Below, in pieces: positions 47,336-56,944 of a DNA stretch of 64,000 nucleotides (the stretch's first letter is position 1; the number at the start of each line of letters is the position of its first letter). The translations under genes were made by a program, and so were the position numbers. This stretch comes from Isoptericola luteus (GTDB taxonomy: Bacteria > Actinomycetota > Actinomycetes > Actinomycetales > Cellulomonadaceae), in the NCBI RefSeq assembly GCF_020297055.1, contig NZ_JAIXCQ010000004.1, positions 186,001 to 250,000 of the forward strand. The letters run 5' to 3'. The notes under the pieces were generated by a model. It ran no database searches, was not told the DNA's origin, and was given only the letters and a program-made list of their open reading frames with translations.

Positions 47336-49315
47336 ATGGCCAACCGCCTCGCCGGCGCAACCAGCCCGTACCTGCGCCAGCACGCCGACAACCCCGTCGA
47401 CTGGTGGCCCTGGGGGGACGAGGCCTTCGCGGAGTCCCGACGCCGCGACGTGCCGGTGCTGCTGTCGGTCGGGTACGCCGCGTGCCACTGGTGCCACGTC
47501 ATGGCGCACGAGTCGTTCGAGGACGACGGCGTGGCGGCGGCGATCAACGCGGGCTTCGTGCCGGTCAAGGTGGACCGCGAGGAACGACCCGACGTCGACG
47601 CCGTCTACATGGCCGCCACCACGGCGATGACGGGGCAGGGCGGCTGGCCCATGACGGCGTTCCTGACGCCGGACGGCGAGCCGTTCCACTGCGGCACCTA
47701 CTTCCCCCGCGAACAGCTCCTGGCGGTGCTCGCCGCCGTCGGGGAGGCGTGGCGGGAACGGCGCGGGGCGGTCCTCGCTCAGGGCGAGGCGGTGACGCAG
47801 GCGATCGCGCGCGGCACCGGGACCCTGCCGACCGCCCCCGTCGACGACGCCGCGCTCGCCCAGGCGGTAGCCGCGCTGCGTCGTGACTTCTCGGCGCAGC
47901 ACGGCGGGTTCGGGGGCGCGCCGAAGTTCCCGCCGTCGATGACGCTGGTCCACCTGCTGCGCCACCACGCCCGGACCGGGGACGCCTCGGCTCTCGAGCT
48001 GGCGGAGCGCACCTGCGAGGCGATGGCGCGGGGCGGGATCTACGACCAGCTCGCGGGCGGGTTCGCGCGGTACTCCGTGGACGCCGCCTGGGTGGTGCCG
48101 CACTTCGAGAAGATGCTCTACGACAACGCCCAGCTGCTGCGCGTGTACGCCCACCTGTGGCGCGCGACGTCGTCGCCCCTCGCCGCACGGGTGGCTCGCG
48201 AGACGGCACAGTTCCTGCTGCGCGACCTGCGCACCCCCGCCGGCGGGTTCGCCTCGGCGCTGGACGCCGACACCGACGGGGTCGAAGGGCTGACCTCCGT
48301 CTGGACCCCCGCCCAGCTGCGCGACGTGCTCGGGGATGACGACGGCCGGCGGGCCGCCGAGGCCCTGGTGGTGACCGACGCCGGCACGTTCACCGGCGGC
48401 GCGTCCACGCTCCAGCTCCCCGAGGACCCGGACCCGGCGTGGTGGGGACCGGTGCGCGACCGGCTGTTCGCCGCCCGCGGGAGACGGCCGCAGCCCGCCC
48501 GTGACGACAAGGTGGTCACCGCGTGGAACGGCCTGGCGGTCGCGGCCCTGGCGGAGGCTGGTGCCGTCCTCGACGAGCCGGCCTGGGTGGACGCGGCCGC
48601 CGTGTGCGCGGACCACCTGCTCGCGGTCCATCGTGTGGAGGGACGGTGGCGCCGCGCCTCGCGCGACGGCGTCGCCGGCGACGCCCCCGCCGTCGCGGCC
48701 GACCACGGCGACCTCGCCGAGGGCCTGCTCGCGCTGCACCAGGCGACCGGCGAGGCCCGTTGGCTCAGCGCCGCCGGGGAGCTCCTCGACCTGGCGCTGG
48801 ACCACTTCGGCAGCGCGGACGGCGGGTTCTTCGACGCCGCCGACGACGCCGAGCGCCTCGTGGTGCGCCCGCGGGACCCCACCGACGGGCCGGAGCCGTC
48901 CGGGACCTCCGCCCTGGCGGGGGCGCTGGCCGTCTACGCCGCCCTCACCGGCTCGTCGCGGCACCGGACGGCGGCCGAGCGCGCCGTCGCGGCGACCGGC
49001 ACCCTGGCACGCCGGGCGCCGCGCTTCGCCGGCTGGACCCTCGCCACCGCCGAGGCCCTGGCCGCCGGGCCGCTGCAGGTCGCCGTCGTGGGCGACGGGC
49101 CGGCCGCGGACGACCTGCGCCGCACCGCGTGGCGCACGCCGTCTGCCGGGGCCGTCGTGGTGCACGGCGCCCCCGACTCCCCCGGCGTGCCGCTGCTCGC
49201 CGACCGGCCTCTGGTGGGCGGCCGGCCGGCCGCCTACGTCTGCCGTGGGTTCGTCTGCGACCTGCCGGTCACCGACCCGGCCGACCTCACCCAGCAGCTG
49301 ACCGTCAGAGCGTGA
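47336..49315 (+). CDS. Thioredoxin domain-containing protein (DUF255/YyaL family)
   Basis: A 659-residue, two-domain protein. The N-terminal thioredoxin-like DUF255 domain contains [37 protein letters not shown] with CHWC (50-53), and [19 protein letters not shown] six-hairpin glycosidase-like (alpha/alpha) region follows, with [42 protein letters not shown] and [16 protein letters not shown]. The family is related to spermatogenesis-associated protein 20; its enzymatic role is unknown. ATG at 47336 has AGGAG seven bases upstream. Its end overlaps the convergent peptidase gene by 11 bases. Confidence 0.95.
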   Translation: MANRLAGATSPYLRQHADNPVDWWPWGDEAFAESRRRDVPVLLSVGYAACHWCHVMAHESFEDDGVAAAINAGFVPVKVDREERPDVDAVYMAATTAMTGQGGWPMTAFLTPDGEPFHCGTYFPREQLLAVLAAVGEAWRERRGAVLAQGEAVTQAIARGTGTLPTAPVDDAALAQAVAALRRDFSAQHGGFGGAPKFPPSMTLVHLLRHHARTGDASALELAERTCEAMARGGIYDQLAGGFARYSVDAAWVVPHFEKMLYDNAQLLRVYAHLWRATSSPLAARVARETAQFLLRDLRTPAGGFASALDADTDGVEGLTSVWTPAQLRDVLGDDDGRRAAEALVVTDAGTFTGGASTLQLPEDPDPAWWGPVRDRLFAARGRRPQPARDDKVVTAWNGLAVAALAEAGAVLDEPAWVDAAAVCADHLLAVHRVEGRWRRASRDGVAGDAPAVAADHGDLAEGLLALHQATGEARWLSAAGELLDLALDHFGSADGGFFDAADDAERLVVRPRDPTDGPEPSGTSALAGALAVYAALTGSSRHRTAAERAVAATGTLARRAPRFAGWTLATAEALAAGPLQVAVVGDGPAADDLRRTAWRTPSAGAVVVHGAPDSPGVPLLADRPLVGGRPAAYVCRGFVCDLPVTDPADLTQQLTVRA

Positions 49316-51623
49316 CGCTCGTGCCCACCAGCACCAGCTCTGAGGTGTGCGACCCCGCCACGCCCACGTCCGCCGGGCGCGCCACGAAGCCGGGCAGGTC
49401 CTCCAGGCCGCCACCACCCGCCACGACGCGCAGGTCGAGCTCCCGGCCCGCGGGCAGGGTCACGACGAGCTCGACGCCGCCGGCGGGCGTGTAGTGCCGG
49501 GTGCTCAGGTGCCCGTCACCGCCCACCGGCAGCTCGCGACCCGACAGGACCGCCGAGGTGACGCCGTCCGCGTCGAGCTCGACGTAGCGCAGCGCGTCAG
49601 AGGTGCCGATCCGGGCGCCCTCGCCGGGGCGCACGGTGAGCGTCAGGGTGCGGCCCTCGCTCGAGGTCTCGTCGGAGACGACCGTCACCTCGGGGGCCGG
49701 CAGGTCCGCCGCGTCGGCCCTGCCGGTCCAGACCTCGCCGTGGAACATCGGGAACGGGCCGGAGAGGTCCTGCTGCCGCTCCACGAGCTGCCCGGTCCAG
49801 TCGCTGGGCGTCCCCTCGTCGGACACCCACAGCGCCTGGCCGGTGTCGGCGTCGAGCGCGTACGCGAGGCGCGTCGGCTCGGGGTGCCGCGCGTCGAAGT
49901 CGTCGACGACGAGGCCCACGAGGAGCGCCACGACGGTCAGGCCGCCGCACGCCGCCACGAGCCAGCCGCCCGTCCGGCGGCCCCGGGGCAGCATCGCGGC
50001 GAGCACGGGCGTCAGCGCGAGCCCCAGGAGCGCCGCGACCACCGCGGGGGCGGCGCCCGTCTCCAGGCCGAGGGCCGGGAAGAACAGGAGCACCACGGGC
50101 GCGACGACGACGACGCCCACGGCCGCACCGAGCGTCACCGCGACCCGCCCACCGGCGACGCCCCGGGTCGCGGTCAGCGCGACGATGCCCGCCACGGCGC
50201 CGGCCATCGCGGGCAGCGCGGCCAGGTACGAGGCACCGGGCGTGACGGCCGCCAGGACGACGCCGATCACCGCCAGCCAGCCGAGGGCGCCGAGCGCGAG
50301 CGCCGGGGCGCCGAGCCGCCGGCGCAGTCCGACGAACCAGCCCGTGAGCACGAGCCCCACGATCCCGAGGAGCGCCACCCGGAAGCCCCAGGGCCGCCAC
50401 GGGTCGAGCATCTCGTCGTAGCCGGGCCGGATCGCGACCATGAGCCACCACAGGCCCATGGCGCCGAGCACGGCACCCACGATCGGCAGCAGCGCGGAGG
50501 CGAATCCGGCGACCAGCCGGCCGGCGGTCGTCGGCTCGCCGTGCACCTCACGGCGGCGCGCCAGGACCACGGCGAACGCACCCACCGCCAGCACCGCGGC
50601 GAGGGCGAACGGCCAGGTGAGCCAGCCCGGGTAGCGGGCGAGCACGTGGCCAGGCAGCGGGAAGTAGGTGGCGTCGTGGGCCGACGGCTGCGCGAGCGCC
50701 GCCGTGTCGGCGTCGCCGAGCTCCCGCACCAGGGCCAGGGCGTTGGACCCGTGGTGCTGCAGGGTCGCCAGCGACATGCGGTCGGCTGTGTCCTGGGGCG
50801 CGTGGTAGGCGGCTGCACCGTCGATGTACGCGCTGTTCAGGCCGGTGAAGCGTGCCTCGGGGTCGTCGAGGAACGGGGAGAAGTCGGTGTCGTTCGGCAG
50901 GATCCGGTAGACCTCGACCGCGAGCGAGCTGCCCACGGGGTACGGCACCTGCGCGTACGCGTCGACGAGCGCCGCGTTGCCGTCCGACGTCTCGAACATG
51001 ACCACGGGGCCGGCCGAGCCGCGGGCCTCGAGGTTGACCGCGACGCCGCCCCCGGCAGCGCGGGGGTCGGCGTGGACGAAGGCCTCCGCCCCGCACAGGC
51101 ACGCCTCCTCCGCGTCGGTGAACACGAGCACGACGTCGTTGCGCAGCGCCGGGCCCTCGCCCAGCGCGCGGGCCGTCTCCAGCAGCGTGGCCACGCCCGC
51201 GCCGTCGTCGTTCGCGCCGTGGGAGACCTCGGCGGAGTCGTAGTGCGCGAGCAGGAAGACCGGGCCGGAGGAGTCCTCGCCCTCGATCGTGGCCACCACG
51301 TTCTTCGTGGCCGCGACCCGGCTCTGGTCACCGAGGCGCCCCGACATCCCGACGCCGTCCACCACCTCGGGTGCCAGCCCGAGCGCGGCGAGGTCGGCGA
51401 CGATCGTGTCCCGCACCTCGGCGGCGGCCGCCGTCCCGTGCGGGTGCACCTGGGTGCTGATCGCCTCGACGGTGGCGAAGGCGCGCTCGGCGCTGAACTC
51501 GTCGGCGGGGGCGTCCGCGGACCGCGGTGACGGGGGCAGCACCGCCCAGACCGAGGCCGCGGCGAGCAGGACGAGCAGGAGGGTGCACGCGAGCGTCGTC
51601 GCCCGCGACCGAGTCACGTTCAC
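49305..51623 (-). CDS. M28 family membrane metallopeptidase
   Basis: A 772-residue protein. It has a signal-anchor helix (about 9-30), an extracellular M28 zinc-aminopeptidase domain, about eight membrane helices in the middle, and a C-terminal beta-rich extracytoplasmic domain. Metal-site motifs are VFLLAHYDSAEVSHGANDDG (His, Asp) and FTDAEEACLCGAEAF (Glu pair), with a later YHAPQDTADRM histidine. The layout matches the Fxna/ERMP1-like actinobacterial M28 proteins. GTG at 51623 was chosen so that the protein begins with the anchor; longer frames add only charged residues. Confidence 0.9.
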   Translation of the reverse strand: MNVTRSRATTLACTLLLVLLAAASVWAVLPPSPRSADAPADEFSAERAFATVEAISTQVHPHGTAAAAEVRDTIVADLAALGLAPEVVDGVGMSGRLGDQSRVAATKNVVATIEGEDSSGPVFLLAHYDSAEVSHGANDDGAGVATLLETARALGEGPALRNDVVLVFTDAEEACLCGAEAFVHADPRAAGGGVAVNLEARGSAGPVVMFETSDGNAALVDAYAQVPYPVGSSLAVEVYRILPNDTDFSPFLDDPEARFTGLNSAYIDGAAAYHAPQDTADRMSLATLQHHGSNALALVRELGDADTAALAQPSAHDATYFPLPGHVLARYPGWLTWPFALAAVLAVGAFAVVLARRREVHGEPTTAGRLVAGFASALLPIVGAVLGAMGLWWLMVAIRPGYDEMLDPWRPWGFRVALLGIVGLVLTGWFVGLRRRLGAPALALGALGWLAVIGVVLAAVTPGASYLAALPAMAGAVAGIVALTATRGVAGGRVAVTLGAAVGVVVVAPVVLLFFPALGLETGAAPAVVAALLGLALTPVLAAMLPRGRRTGGWLVAACGGLTVVALLVGLVVDDFDARHPEPTRLAYALDADTGQALWVSDEGTPSDWTGQLVERQQDLSGPFPMFHGEVWTGRADAADLPAPEVTVVSDETSSEGRTLTLTVRPGEGARIGTSDALRYVELDADGVTSAVLSGRELPVGGDGHLSTRHYTPAGGVELVVTLPAGRELDLRVVAGGGGLEDLPGFVARPADVGVAGSHTSELVLVGTSVTL

Positions 51624-51693
51624 GCGGCGAACCGTAGCCCCGTCCCGGCGACGTGGCCCAATCGTGACCGGCACGGCGTGGTTGGATCGGCCC

Positions 51694-52740
51694 GTGCGCG
51701 CGATGACGTTCGACGAGTTCGGCGGCCCCGTGACCGTCCGCGAGATACCGGCCCCCGCCGCCCCGCCCGGTGGCGTGGTCGTCGAGGTCCGCGCGAGCGG
51801 GCTGTGCCTCAGCGACTGGCACGGGTGGGCCGGTCACGACGACGACGTCCGGGACCTCCCCCACGTCCCCGGCCACGAGCTCGCGGGCGTCGTGGCGGAG
51901 GTCGGCGACGGTGTCGAGCGCTGGCGGGTGGGCGACCGCGTGACGTGCCCGTTCGTCTGCGGCTGCGGCCGGTGCGCGTGGTGCCGCGCCGGCGACGCGC
52001 AGGTGTGCCCGGACCAGACCCAGCCGGGGTTCACGCACGCCGGGTCGTTCGCGGAGCGGGTCGTGCTGCACGCGGCCGACACCAACCTCGTCGCGATCCC
52101 CGACGGGGTCGACGACGCGACCGCCGCGAGCCTCGGCTGCCGCTTCGCCACCGCGTACCGCGCCGTCGTCTCCCGCGCGCAGGTGCGGCCCGGTGAGTGG
52201 GTCGCCGTCGTGGGCGCGGGCGGCGTGGGGCTCAGCGCGGTCATGGTGGCCGCGTCCCACGGTGCGCGCGTCGTCGCCGTCGACCGGCACGAGGGCGCGC
52301 TGGCGGCCGCGCGTCGCGCCGGGGCCGAGCACACCGTGCTCGCGGCGGACGGCGCCGACGTCCCCGCCGCCGTGCACGCGCTGACCGGCGGGGGCAGCCA
52401 CGTCGCACTCGACGCCGTCGGCAGCGAGCGCACCTGCGCGGACGCCGTCCTCAGCCTGCGGCGCCGCGGCCGGCACGTCCAGGTCGGGCTGCTGCCTCCG
52501 GTCGCCGGGCACCCGCGCGTGCCGATGGACCGCGTCATCGCGTGGGAGCTCGACGTGCTCGGCAGCCACGGGATGGCCGCGGCCGACTACCCCCGGATGC
52601 TCGCCCTGGTCGCCGACGGGAGGCTGCGCCCGCAGGACCTGCTGGACCGTGTGGTCGGGCTCGAGGAGGGGGCACGGCTGCTCCCGGACCTGGCCGGCGC
52701 ACCGCGCACCGGCATGGTCGTGGTGGACCCGAGCCGCTGA
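51694..52740 (+). CDS. Zinc-dependent alcohol dehydrogenase
   Basis: A 348-residue medium-chain dehydrogenase. Catalytic zinc ligands are in GLCLSDWHGW (Cys) and VPGHELAGVVAEVGDG (His-Glu); the structural zinc lobe is CGCGRCAWCRAGDAQVC. The NAD(P) fold is VAVVGAGGVGLSAVMVA with acidic Asp in VVAVDRHEG, suggesting NAD preference. The substrate cannot be told. GTG at 51694 lies six bases after TTGGAT with no ribosome-binding site, so it may be leaderless; ATG at 51703 is the alternative. Confidence 0.92.
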   Translation: MRAMTFDEFGGPVTVREIPAPAAPPGGVVVEVRASGLCLSDWHGWAGHDDDVRDLPHVPGHELAGVVAEVGDGVERWRVGDRVTCPFVCGCGRCAWCRAGDAQVCPDQTQPGFTHAGSFAERVVLHAADTNLVAIPDGVDDATAASLGCRFATAYRAVVSRAQVRPGEWVAVVGAGGVGLSAVMVAASHGARVVAVDRHEGALAAARRAGAEHTVLAADGADVPAAVHALTGGGSHVALDAVGSERTCADAVLSLRRRGRHVQVGLLPPVAGHPRVPMDRVIAWELDVLGSHGMAAADYPRMLALVADGRLRPQDLLDRVVGLEEGARLLPDLAGAPRTGMVVVDPSR

Positions 52741-52798
52741 CCTGCCCCGCAGCCGGCCCGCGCCCGGACGGGGCCTGCTGCCCGGGCCGCGCGCGACG

Positions 52799-53071
52799 TA
52801 CACTGGCCCCGTCCGGTCGAGGCGACACCCCGTCGCAGGCAACGCTCAGGAGGTGCGCGCATGACCCGCAGCGAACCTCCCAGTAGTCCCGGCCGCGACT
52901 GACGGCCCTCGCCCTCCCCGGGCGACCCGGCGCCGAGCGCGCCGCCCCCCTGCGCGACCCGCCCCCCCCGGGACCGGTCGCCGCCTGCCGCAGTCGCGGG
53001 ACAGCACCCGCCGCCAGCCACCCGCACGCCGGTGTGCCCTGCGCACGCCGACGCCTGCCCCGGAGGTCCTC
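52799..53071 (+). promoter_or_regulatory. corA leader with candidate uORF-dependent switch
   Basis: TACACT (52799-52804) is a likely -10; the -35 is weak. The 260-base transcript would carry a 13-codon ORF (52861-52902). Within it ACCTCC (52875-52880) is complementary both to the ORF's own ribosome-binding site GGAGGT (52849-52854) and to that of corA, GGAGGT (53062-53067). The two pairings exclude each other, so ribosome position on the short ORF could decide access to corA. The remaining 170 bases are C-rich with only short hairpins. It does not resemble the ykoK/M-box magnesium riboswitch. Confidence 0.45.
52861..52902 (+). CDS. 13-residue leader peptide upstream of corA
   Basis: MTRSEPPSSPGRD, with an excellent AGGAGG seven bases before its ATG. 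Such a strong signal before so short a frame argues for real translation. The Pro-Pro at 6-7 and Pro at 10 recall the proline-rich leader peptides of magnesium transporter genes in enterobacteria (MgtL), where slowed translation controls the downstream gene. Any homology is unproven. Confidence 0.5.
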   Translation: MTRSEPPSSPGRD

Positions 53072-54247
53072 ATGGCCGTCCCCTCTGCACGCACGACCCC
53101 CCGCACGACCCGCACCGTGGGCCCCCGGGTGCTCGGTGCGCTGCGCCCGCGCCGCGGGTCGTCGCCCGCCGCCCGCCCGGGTGCGCCGGCCGCGCCGTCG
53201 GACCACGACGTCCTGCCCCGCCGCTCGTCGATCGTCGAGTCCGCCCTGTACGACGGCGAAGGCCGCCGGGTCGCGAGCTTCAGCCGGCTCGCCGACACGT
53301 TCCGCGAGCTGCGCTCCCACCCGGGCCGCACCGCCTGGATCGGTCTGGAGCGCCCCGACGAGGCCGAGCTCGCGTCCCTCGCGCGCGAGTTCGACCTGCA
53401 CCCGCTCCTCGTGGAGGACGCGATCGTCGCCCATCAGCGCCCCAAGATCGAGCGCTACGGCGACACGCTGTTCGTCGTGCTGCACGCCGCGCGGTACGTG
53501 GACGTGGCCGAGGAGGTCGAGTTCTCCGAGCTGCACGTGTTCGTCGGGCCGGACTTCGTCGTCACCGTGCGCCACGGTGCGTGCCCGGACCTCGCGGCCG
53601 TCCGCACCCACCTCGAGGCGCACCCCGCCGTGCTGGCCCGGGGCCCGGAGTCGGTGCTGTACGCGATCATGGACCGCGTCGTGGACGACTACCTGCCGGT
53701 CGTGGCCGGGCTCGACGCCGACGTCGACGAGATCGAGTCGGAGGTGTTCGGCGGCGACGACCAGGTCTCCCGCCGCATCTACGAGCTCTCGCGGGAGGTC
53801 GTAGAGTTCCAGCGCGCGGTGCGTCCGCTGCAGCGGGTCTGCGCGTCGTTGGCCAAGGGCGCGGAGAAGTACGGCGTCCCCACCGAGCTGCAGGCCTACC
53901 TCCGCGACGTCGCCGACCACCTCATCGAGGTCGCCGAGCGCATCGAGACGTTCCGTGTGGCCCTGCGCGACATGCTCACCGTGAACGCGACGCTCGTCGC
54001 CCAGCGGCAGAACGAGGAGATGAAGCACCTCACCGAGGTGAGCCTGCGCCAGGGCGAGGAGGTCAAGAAGATCTCGGGCTGGGCCGCCATCCTGTTCGCG
54101 CCCACCCTGGTCGGCACCGTCTACGGGATGAACTTCGACGCCATGCCGGAGCTGCACTGGACCTACGGCTACCCCGCGGCGCTGGTGGCGATGCTGACCG
54201 TCAGCGTGGGCCTTTTCGTGGTGTTTCGTGCCAAGCGATGGATCTGA
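53072..54247 (+). CDS. corA: Magnesium/cobalt transporter CorA
   Basis: A 391-residue CorA protein: a basic, Pro/Ala-rich N-terminal tail (about 50 residues), a large cytoplasmic alpha/beta domain and long stalk helix (LPVVAGLDADVDEIESEVF onward). Two C-terminal membrane helices flank the signature YGMNF (GMN at 352-354), and the basic end RAKRWI completes it. It forms a pentameric Mg2+ channel. ATG at 53072 follows CGGAGG by seven bases. The unusually structured leader suggests control of its translation by the leader peptide. Confidence 0.95.
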   Translation: MAVPSARTTPRTTRTVGPRVLGALRPRRGSSPAARPGAPAAPSDHDVLPRRSSIVESALYDGEGRRVASFSRLADTFRELRSHPGRTAWIGLERPDEAELASLAREFDLHPLLVEDAIVAHQRPKIERYGDTLFVVLHAARYVDVAEEVEFSELHVFVGPDFVVTVRHGACPDLAAVRTHLEAHPAVLARGPESVLYAIMDRVVDDYLPVVAGLDADVDEIESEVFGGDDQVSRRIYELSREVVEFQRAVRPLQRVCASLAKGAEKYGVPTELQAYLRDVADHLIEVAERIETFRVALRDMLTVNATLVAQRQNEEMKHLTEVSLRQGEEVKKISGWAAILFAPTLVGTVYGMNFDAMPELHWTYGYPAALVAMLTVSVGLFVVFRAKRWI

Positions 54248-54255
54248 GTGACCGT

Positions 54256-54261
54256 TAAGGT
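54256..54261 (+). promoter_or_regulatory. Leaderless -10 element
   Basis: TAAGGT, six bases before the GTG at 54268, just after the corA stop. Confidence 0.5.
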
Positions 54262-54267
54262 CGGCCG

Positions 54268-55890
54268 GTGACCACCACGCAGGCACCGCCTCTCGCACCG
54301 TCCGGCTTCACGCCGGCCACCAGGACCCTCCTGACCCTCGCCGCAGGGGTGCTCGTGCTCGCCGGGATGCACGTCGCGTCCGAGGTGCTGGCGCCGATCT
54401 TCCTGGCCGCGGTGATCGTGATCATCTGCCACCCGGTGCGGTTCGGGCTGGAGCGCCACGGCTGGCCGCGGTGGGCGGCGACCACCGCGGTCATCGTCGT
54501 CGCCTACCTCATCCTGTCGGCGCTCGGCGCGATGCTCGTCTTCGCCGGGTTCCAGTTCGCGGGCCTCGTGAACGACTACCTCGGCCAGCTCCAGCGGTCG
54601 GTGAACGAGGTGGCGGACCAGCTCGCGGGCCTGGGGCTCGACGCGCAGATCGCCGAGACCGCGACGTCGATGCTCGAGCCGTCCCGGCTCCTCTCGCTCG
54701 CGGGCAGCGTCAGCAGCATCGTCCTCAGCGTCGCCACCGCGCTGTTCTTCGTGCTCGCGTACGCCATCTTCATGGCCGCCGACGCCGCCCGGTACACCAA
54801 CGCGTCGCGCCTGTTCGGGCGCTCGCACGCCGACCAGATCGACCGTGCCACGCGCTTCAGCTCCGGCGTGCGCCGCTACTTCGTCGTCAACGCGTCGTTC
54901 GGCGCGGTCGTCGCCGTCATCGACGGCGTCGCCCTGGGGCTGCTCGGCGTCCCGGCGCCCGTGGTGTGGGCCATCCTGGCGTTCGTCACGAACTTCGTGC
55001 CGAACATCGGCTTCATCCTCGGGCTGGTCCCGCCGGCCATCATGGCGTTCGTGGTGGGCGGCTGGCCGCTGGCGCTCGGCGTGATCGCGATCTACTGCGT
55101 CGTGAACGTGGTGCTCCAGGTGCTCGTGCAGCCCAAGTTCGTGTCCGACGCCGTGAGCCTGAGCCTCACGCTGAGCTTCGTCTCGGTGGTGTTCTGGACG
55201 TTCGTCATCGGCCCGCTCGGGGCGATCCTCGCCATCCCGCTCACCCTGCTGGTGCGGGCGCTCATCCTCGAGGGCGACCGCCGCACCGTGTGGCTGCGCT
55301 GGCTGTCCGGCGACACCACGGTGCTCTACGAGACGTCCGACCCGGGCGACCGCCCGGTCGCGCTGTCGGAGGGCGGGACGGCGTCGCCGGCCGGGGCGCG
55401 GACGGCAACCCTGCATCCCGCGGTCGAGACGGTCCGTGCGGCGCTGGACGCGCACGGCGCCGACGGCGAGGTCCGCTGGCTCCAGGACGGCGTGACGACG
55501 GCGGCCGCCGCGGCCCGGGCGCTCGACGTCCCCGTCGGCGCGATCGCCAACTCGCTCGTCTTCACCCTGGACGACTCCCCCGTGCTGGTGCTGACCAGCG
55601 GGTCGCACCGGGTCGACACCGCGTATCTCGGCGAGCGGCTCGGCGGGCGCCTCCGCAGGGCCGACGCCGCGCTCGTGCGAGAGGCCACCGGCCAGTCGAT
55701 CGGTGGCGTCGCGCCAGTGGGGCACCCTGGGCAGGTGCCCACGTACGTCGACGTCGCGCTCGCGGAGCACGACGTCGTGTGGGCGGCGGCGGGGCACGCC
55801 CGCACCGTGTTCCCCACCACGTTCGACGAGCTGGTCCGGGTCACCGGGGGCACCCCGACCACGGTCGAGGCGCCCCCGGAGACTGCCTAG
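54268..55890 (+). CDS. AI-2E family transporter fused to a YbaK-type aminoacyl-tRNA deacylase domain
   Basis: A 540-residue fusion. Residues 1-355 are an AI-2E/PerM-type permease with about eight helices, including VLAPIFLAAVIVIICHPVRF, GVPAPVVWAILAFVTNFVPN, IGFILGLVPPAIMAFVVGG and the C-terminal VIGPLGAILAIPLTLLVRAL. After a 27-residue linker, residues 383-540 form a YbaK/EbsC/ProX-like domain: ARALDVPVGAIANSLVF, VLVLTSGSHRVD, ATGQSIGGVAPVGHPGQVPT and the GHARTVFPTTFDEL ending. Both halves look complete. The second is normally a separate cytoplasmic protein that hydrolyses mischarged Pro- or Cys-tRNA. Confidence 0.85.
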   Translation: MTTTQAPPLAPSGFTPATRTLLTLAAGVLVLAGMHVASEVLAPIFLAAVIVIICHPVRFGLERHGWPRWAATTAVIVVAYLILSALGAMLVFAGFQFAGLVNDYLGQLQRSVNEVADQLAGLGLDAQIAETATSMLEPSRLLSLAGSVSSIVLSVATALFFVLAYAIFMAADAARYTNASRLFGRSHADQIDRATRFSSGVRRYFVVNASFGAVVAVIDGVALGLLGVPAPVVWAILAFVTNFVPNIGFILGLVPPAIMAFVVGGWPLALGVIAIYCVVNVVLQVLVQPKFVSDAVSLSLTLSFVSVVFWTFVIGPLGAILAIPLTLLVRALILEGDRRTVWLRWLSGDTTVLYETSDPGDRPVALSEGGTASPAGARTATLHPAVETVRAALDAHGADGEVRWLQDGVTTAAAAARALDVPVGAIANSLVFTLDDSPVLVLTSGSHRVDTAYLGERLGGRLRRADAALVREATGQSIGGVAPVGHPGQVPTYVDVALAEHDVVWAAAGHARTVFPTTFDELVRVTGGTPTTVEAPPETA

Positions 55891-55912
55891 CCATCCACCT
55901 GGCGGACCCGGG

Positions 55913-56806
55913 TCAGTATCCGAGGGCCGCCAGCGCGGCGTCCGCCATCGCCGACTCCCCGCGGGCGTTCGGGTGCACCGGCACCACGTTGGTGCCGAAC
56001 AGGAGCGGCTCGATCCACCGCTCGCCCCGCGCGGCGCACGCGTCGTGTCCGTCGCTGACCTCGGCCAGGTCCACGTAGGTCACGCCGGTCTCCGCGGCGG
56101 CGCGCTCGATGACGCCGTTGAGCGTGGACTGCAGGTCGCGCAGGTACGGGATGTCACCGCGCGCGATCGGCATCCTGGCGAAGCAGCCGCGCGTCTCGGG
56201 CACGATCCACGGGTAGCCGACGATCGCGACGTCAGCGTCCGGCGAGCGTTCCTGGATGCCCTGCAGGGCCGCGACCAGGGCCGGGTACGTGCTGTCCTCG
56301 ACCTGGTCCGTGAAGCGGTCGCCGTACGCCCGCTCGCAGGGGTTGCCGTGGCCGGCGGTGAGAGCCCCGATCGACCCGCAGGCGAGGAGCGCCCCGATGA
56401 ACGTGCTGTTGTCGTTGCCGCCGATCGTGAGGGTCACCAGGTCGGTGTCCTCGGTGAGGGCGTCGAACTGGGCGGGCACGCGCGGGTACTGGCTCTCGGC
56501 GAAGTGCTTCGTCTGCGCCCCGCCGCACGTGACGTCCGTGAGGTCCGCCCCGAGCCGGTCGGCGACCGCGTTCGGGTAGTTCAGCGTGGTGCGCAGGCAC
56601 AGGGGCCGGGCACCGGGGTCGAGCGGCAGGATGCCCGAGCCTGCCGAGTACGAGTCGCCGAGGGCGACGTAGCGGAGCGGGTCACCCTCGGCCGCCTGGG
56701 CGGTGGGGACGGGGCCGGCCGCGGTGACGAGGGCGGTGGCGAGGGCCATGCCGGCCGTCGCGAGACCGGCGGTCAGGGCGCGACGGCGCCGACGTGGTGC
56801 GTGCAT
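55913..56806 (-). CDS. Secreted SGNH/GDSL-hydrolase (lipase/esterase)
   Basis: A 297-residue secreted enzyme. An Arg-rich signal peptide (APRRRRRALTAGLATAGMAL to AQAA, cleavage near residue 39) precedes block I ALGDSYSAGSG (Ser52), block III TIGGNDNSTF and block V VVPVHPNARGE (His). Six cysteines in the mature part suggest three disulfides, as in the Streptomyces rimosus lipase and S. scabies esterase group. ATG at 56806 follows AAGGGAG. It converges with the fused transporter gene. Confidence 0.92.
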   Translation of the reverse strand: MHAPRRRRRALTAGLATAGMALATALVTAAGPVPTAQAAEGDPLRYVALGDSYSAGSGILPLDPGARPLCLRTTLNYPNAVADRLGADLTDVTCGGAQTKHFAESQYPRVPAQFDALTEDTDLVTLTIGGNDNSTFIGALLACGSIGALTAGHGNPCERAYGDRFTDQVEDSTYPALVAALQGIQERSPDADVAIVGYPWIVPETRGCFARMPIARGDIPYLRDLQSTLNGVIERAAAETGVTYVDLAEVSDGHDACAARGERWIEPLLFGTNVVPVHPNARGESAMADAALAALGY

Positions 56807-56944
56807 GAGACAACTCCCTTGTTGCGTCTTGCATCCGAGGTGCTCGTCGTCGAACACCGAGACCGAGTATCACCGCATGGGACGCAGTCTTCACCCAGGC
56901 ACGCCGGTAACCGGACAGCCTTGCCCGGTGGGGCGGAGTGGTGG

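Noticed and set aside
52741-53071. M-box (ykoK) magnesium riboswitch before corA
   Set aside because: None of the conserved M-box segments could be found; the leader ORF offers a better explanation.
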